From Planctomycetes bacterium RBG_16_43_13 (GTDB lineage Bacteria > Planctomycetota > MHYJ01), in the NCBI GenBank assembly GCA_001828445.1, contig MHYJ01000160.1:288-15658 (forward strand): a stretch of DNA of 15,371 nucleotides, in the 5' to 3' direction. Position numbers and translations under genes: made by a program. Under the pieces are notes generated by a model. The model did not search any database. It worked only from the letters and a program-made list of their open reading frames with translations, and was not told where the DNA came from. Position 1 is the first letter of the stretch, and every line of letters starts with the position of its first letter. Positions 13,827 to 15,371 of this stretch are shown here, one piece after another.

Positions 13827-15371
13827 TTACTTCTTTACCAATTGCTCCAACAATTGGACTGTCTCTAAGGGGTTATGGAGATTCCATTTGGCGTGAGAGG
13901 ATGCCATACCTACTCTGATGGAATAAGCTGTTTTAGGAAGTACCTTGAAAAGGTCTTCGTCTGTCCAGTCGTCCCCTACTGCCATAATAAAATCAAATTC
14001 ATCTTTTGCAATCCAATAAAGTCCTGCTGTTCCTTTGCTAATTCCGGAGTTACGAATCTCCACTACTTTATTACCCGGAAATATTTGGACATCTATATTG
14101 GCTGTAAAATGGACTAAATCGTCTATGAGCTCCTTTGCTCGTATGGATGCAAGTTCAGGGTCGGCTCTTCTATAGTGGAATGCTATAGAGAATTCTTTCT
14201 CTTCTACAAACGATTGTGGAAGGCGGTCAACATACATATTCAGGATGGGTAGTAACTGTGCCTTCCAGTCAGCTGTGAGCGGTTTTGCTAACTTCCAATC
14301 TGCCGCCTTTTCCTTAATCCATACGCCGTGTTCGGCAACCAGACAGATATTCAACGTTCCAAACCAACTTTGGAGATTATCCTTCGGACGTCCGCTGATG
14401 AGGACTATCTCTGTAGATGGCAGGCATGAAAGTCGCTCCAGAATCTCCAGAAGCTCATCAGTTGGTTTTGCCTTTTTAGGGTCATCTGCAAAAGGAACCA
14501 ATGTTCCATCGTAATCCAAAAAGATAAGGCGGCGTTGGGCATTGTTAAAATCCTTAATCAATTGTTCCTGACCCTTGGAATCCAATAATCTTGCTTCAAA
14601 TTGAACTTGTTCTTCTTTGAGAAGGAGTAACTCATTTATAAACTCGTTAGCCCAACGAATTACGTCATAACGCATTAAGCGTTCCTGCATTATCAGATTG
14701 CGCCGTTTCTGCTCCTCTAAAGGCATCTCTAAAGCTACCTTTATTGCCTCTGCAATTTCTTCTCGATTGTTAGGATTGATGATAATCGCTTCACCAAGTT
14801 CTTTGGAAGCACCTGCCATTTCACTAAGTATTAAGACGCTCGACTTATCTGTCTGGGTGGCTACGTATTCTTTGGCGACAAGATTCATACCATCCCGAAG
14901 CGGCGTTACGAGCGACACATCGCTCACTCGATACAAAGCCACAAGAGGTGCAAAGGACAGATAGCGATACTGATACGAGATAGGCGTCCAACCGATTGTT
15001 CCCCATCGCCCGTTGATTTTACCAACGAGCTCATCAACCTGCCTTTTCATTTGCTGATACTGCTCTACACCTATGCGAGATGGGACAACCACTAAAACCA
15101 GCATGACCTTTTTACGCCATTGTGGGTTCTTTTCGAGGAAGATTTCGTAACCTTGCAAACGATTTAAGATACCCTTAGTGTAATCCAAGCGGTCGACTGA
15201 GAGAACAACCTTAAGATTCGAGAGTTGCTTCCTTCGCTTGCTAATTTCCTTTCGAACTTCAGGATTGCTTTCTGCCTTATAATATTTCTGAAAGTCGATA
15301 CCCATAGGAAAGGTATCCGCCTTCGCCACCCTATCACCCAATACTATTTTCCCAAGATTATGTTCGTAACC
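13827..15371 (-). CDS. otsAB: Bifunctional trehalose-6-phosphate synthase/phosphatase (5' end outside window)
   Basis: The frame is open to the right edge (GYEHNLGKIV before the first visible Gly-Asp), so about 514 C-terminal residues are seen and the N-terminal half of the synthase domain is missing. In visible numbering, the GT20 synthase part has VDRLDYTKG (59-67), VVPSRIG, GRWGTIGWTPISYQYRYL and TPLRDGMNLVAKEY, the glucose-6-phosphate and UDP-glucose sites of OtsA. From about 280 comes a HAD phosphatase of OtsB type: FLDYDGTLVPF with nucleophile and acid Asp286 and Asp288, SGRP near 326, and GDDWTDEDLF at 466-475. It makes trehalose from UDP-glucose and glucose-6-phosphate through trehalose-6-phosphate in one polypeptide. 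It is the most upstream minus-strand gene here; 66 bp separate it from the 383-residue gene. Confidence 0.95.
   Translation of the reverse strand, partial: GYEHNLGKIVLGDRVAKADTFPMGIDFQKYYKAESNPEVRKEISKRRKQLSNLKVVLSVDRLDYTKGILNRLQGYEIFLEKNPQWRKKVMLVLVVVPSRIGVEQYQQMKRQVDELVGKINGRWGTIGWTPISYQYRYLSFAPLVALYRVSDVSLVTPLRDGMNLVAKEYVATQTDKSSVLILSEMAGASKELGEAIIINPNNREEIAEAIKVALEMPLEEQKRRNLIMQERLMRYDVIRWANEFINELLLLKEEQVQFEARLLDSKGQEQLIKDFNNAQRRLIFLDYDGTLVPFADDPKKAKPTDELLEILERLSCLPSTEIVLISGRPKDNLQSWFGTLNICLVAEHGVWIKEKAADWKLAKPLTADWKAQLLPILNMYVDRLPQSFVEEKEFSIAFHYRRADPELASIRAKELIDDLVHFTANIDVQIFPGNKVVEIRNSGISKGTAGLYWIAKDEFDFIMAVGDDWTDEDLFKVLPKTAYSIRVGMASSHAKWNLHNPLETVQLLEQLVKK

Noticed and set aside
15339..15341. 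TTG at 15341 as the start of the trehalose gene
   Set aside because: The frame stays open to the window edge and the residues before it (GYEHNLGKIV) fit the synthase, so the TTG is an internal Leu codon.

Overview
The window looks like chromosomal DNA from an uncultured bacterium with moderate GC content. A near-consensus sigma70 promoter (TTGACT-16-TATAAT) and purine-rich ribosome binding sites before several genes point to Bacteria rather than Archaea. Menaquinone is made by the futalosine route (mqnA and mqnC). TPR proteins are prominent, and codon use favours ATA and AGG. I lean weakly towards Planctomycetota or a neighbouring candidate phylum because of the EIIA-CBS fusion, the TPR proteins and the futalosine genes; this is inference, not proof. 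No rRNA, tRNA, CRISPR array or insertion sequence was recognised, and no gap between genes exceeds about 70 bases.

Layout of the left part: the 3' end of an aldo/keto reductase gene is followed by a DJ-1/PfpI family gene (both +). A YgfZ/GcvT-like folate-binding protein gene runs the other way and overlaps the PfpI gene tail to tail. Divergent from it, on the + strand, come an unrecognised 518-residue protein with C-terminal TPR-like helices, an ABC exporter pair (ATPase plus six-segment permease), a PTS EIIA domain fused to a CBS pair, mqnA overlapping mqnC, and a 664-residue protein made almost entirely of 17 TPR units.

Layout of the right part, all on the - strand and read from the right edge: a bifunctional trehalose-6-phosphate synthase/phosphatase gene (5' end outside the window), a 383-residue protein of unknown function with a very basic tail, a repeat lipoprotein that overlaps it by GTGA, a Phd/YefM-RelE toxin-antitoxin module with its own strong promoter, and a GT-B glycosyltransferase. 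The toxin-antitoxin module sits between two copies of a 12-bp direct repeat.

How the genes fit together: mqnA and mqnC supply two steps of menaquinone synthesis; mqnB, mqnD and mqnE are not in this window. The ABC pair is a self-contained exporter with unknown substrate. OtsAB makes trehalose, a stress protectant. The clearest novel leads are (1) the TPR protein, in which 34-residue units alternate with two triplets of 39-40-residue units, giving a five-unit super-repeat; (2) the translationally coupled pair of an unknown basic-tailed protein and a 26-residue-repeat lipoprotein of contrasting base composition; (3) the repeat-bounded toxin-antitoxin cassette with an N-terminally short antitoxin; and (4) two kinds of gene start, some with a Shine-Dalgarno site and others with none but a -10-like hexamer 6-14 nt before the ATG, suggesting leaderless mRNAs.
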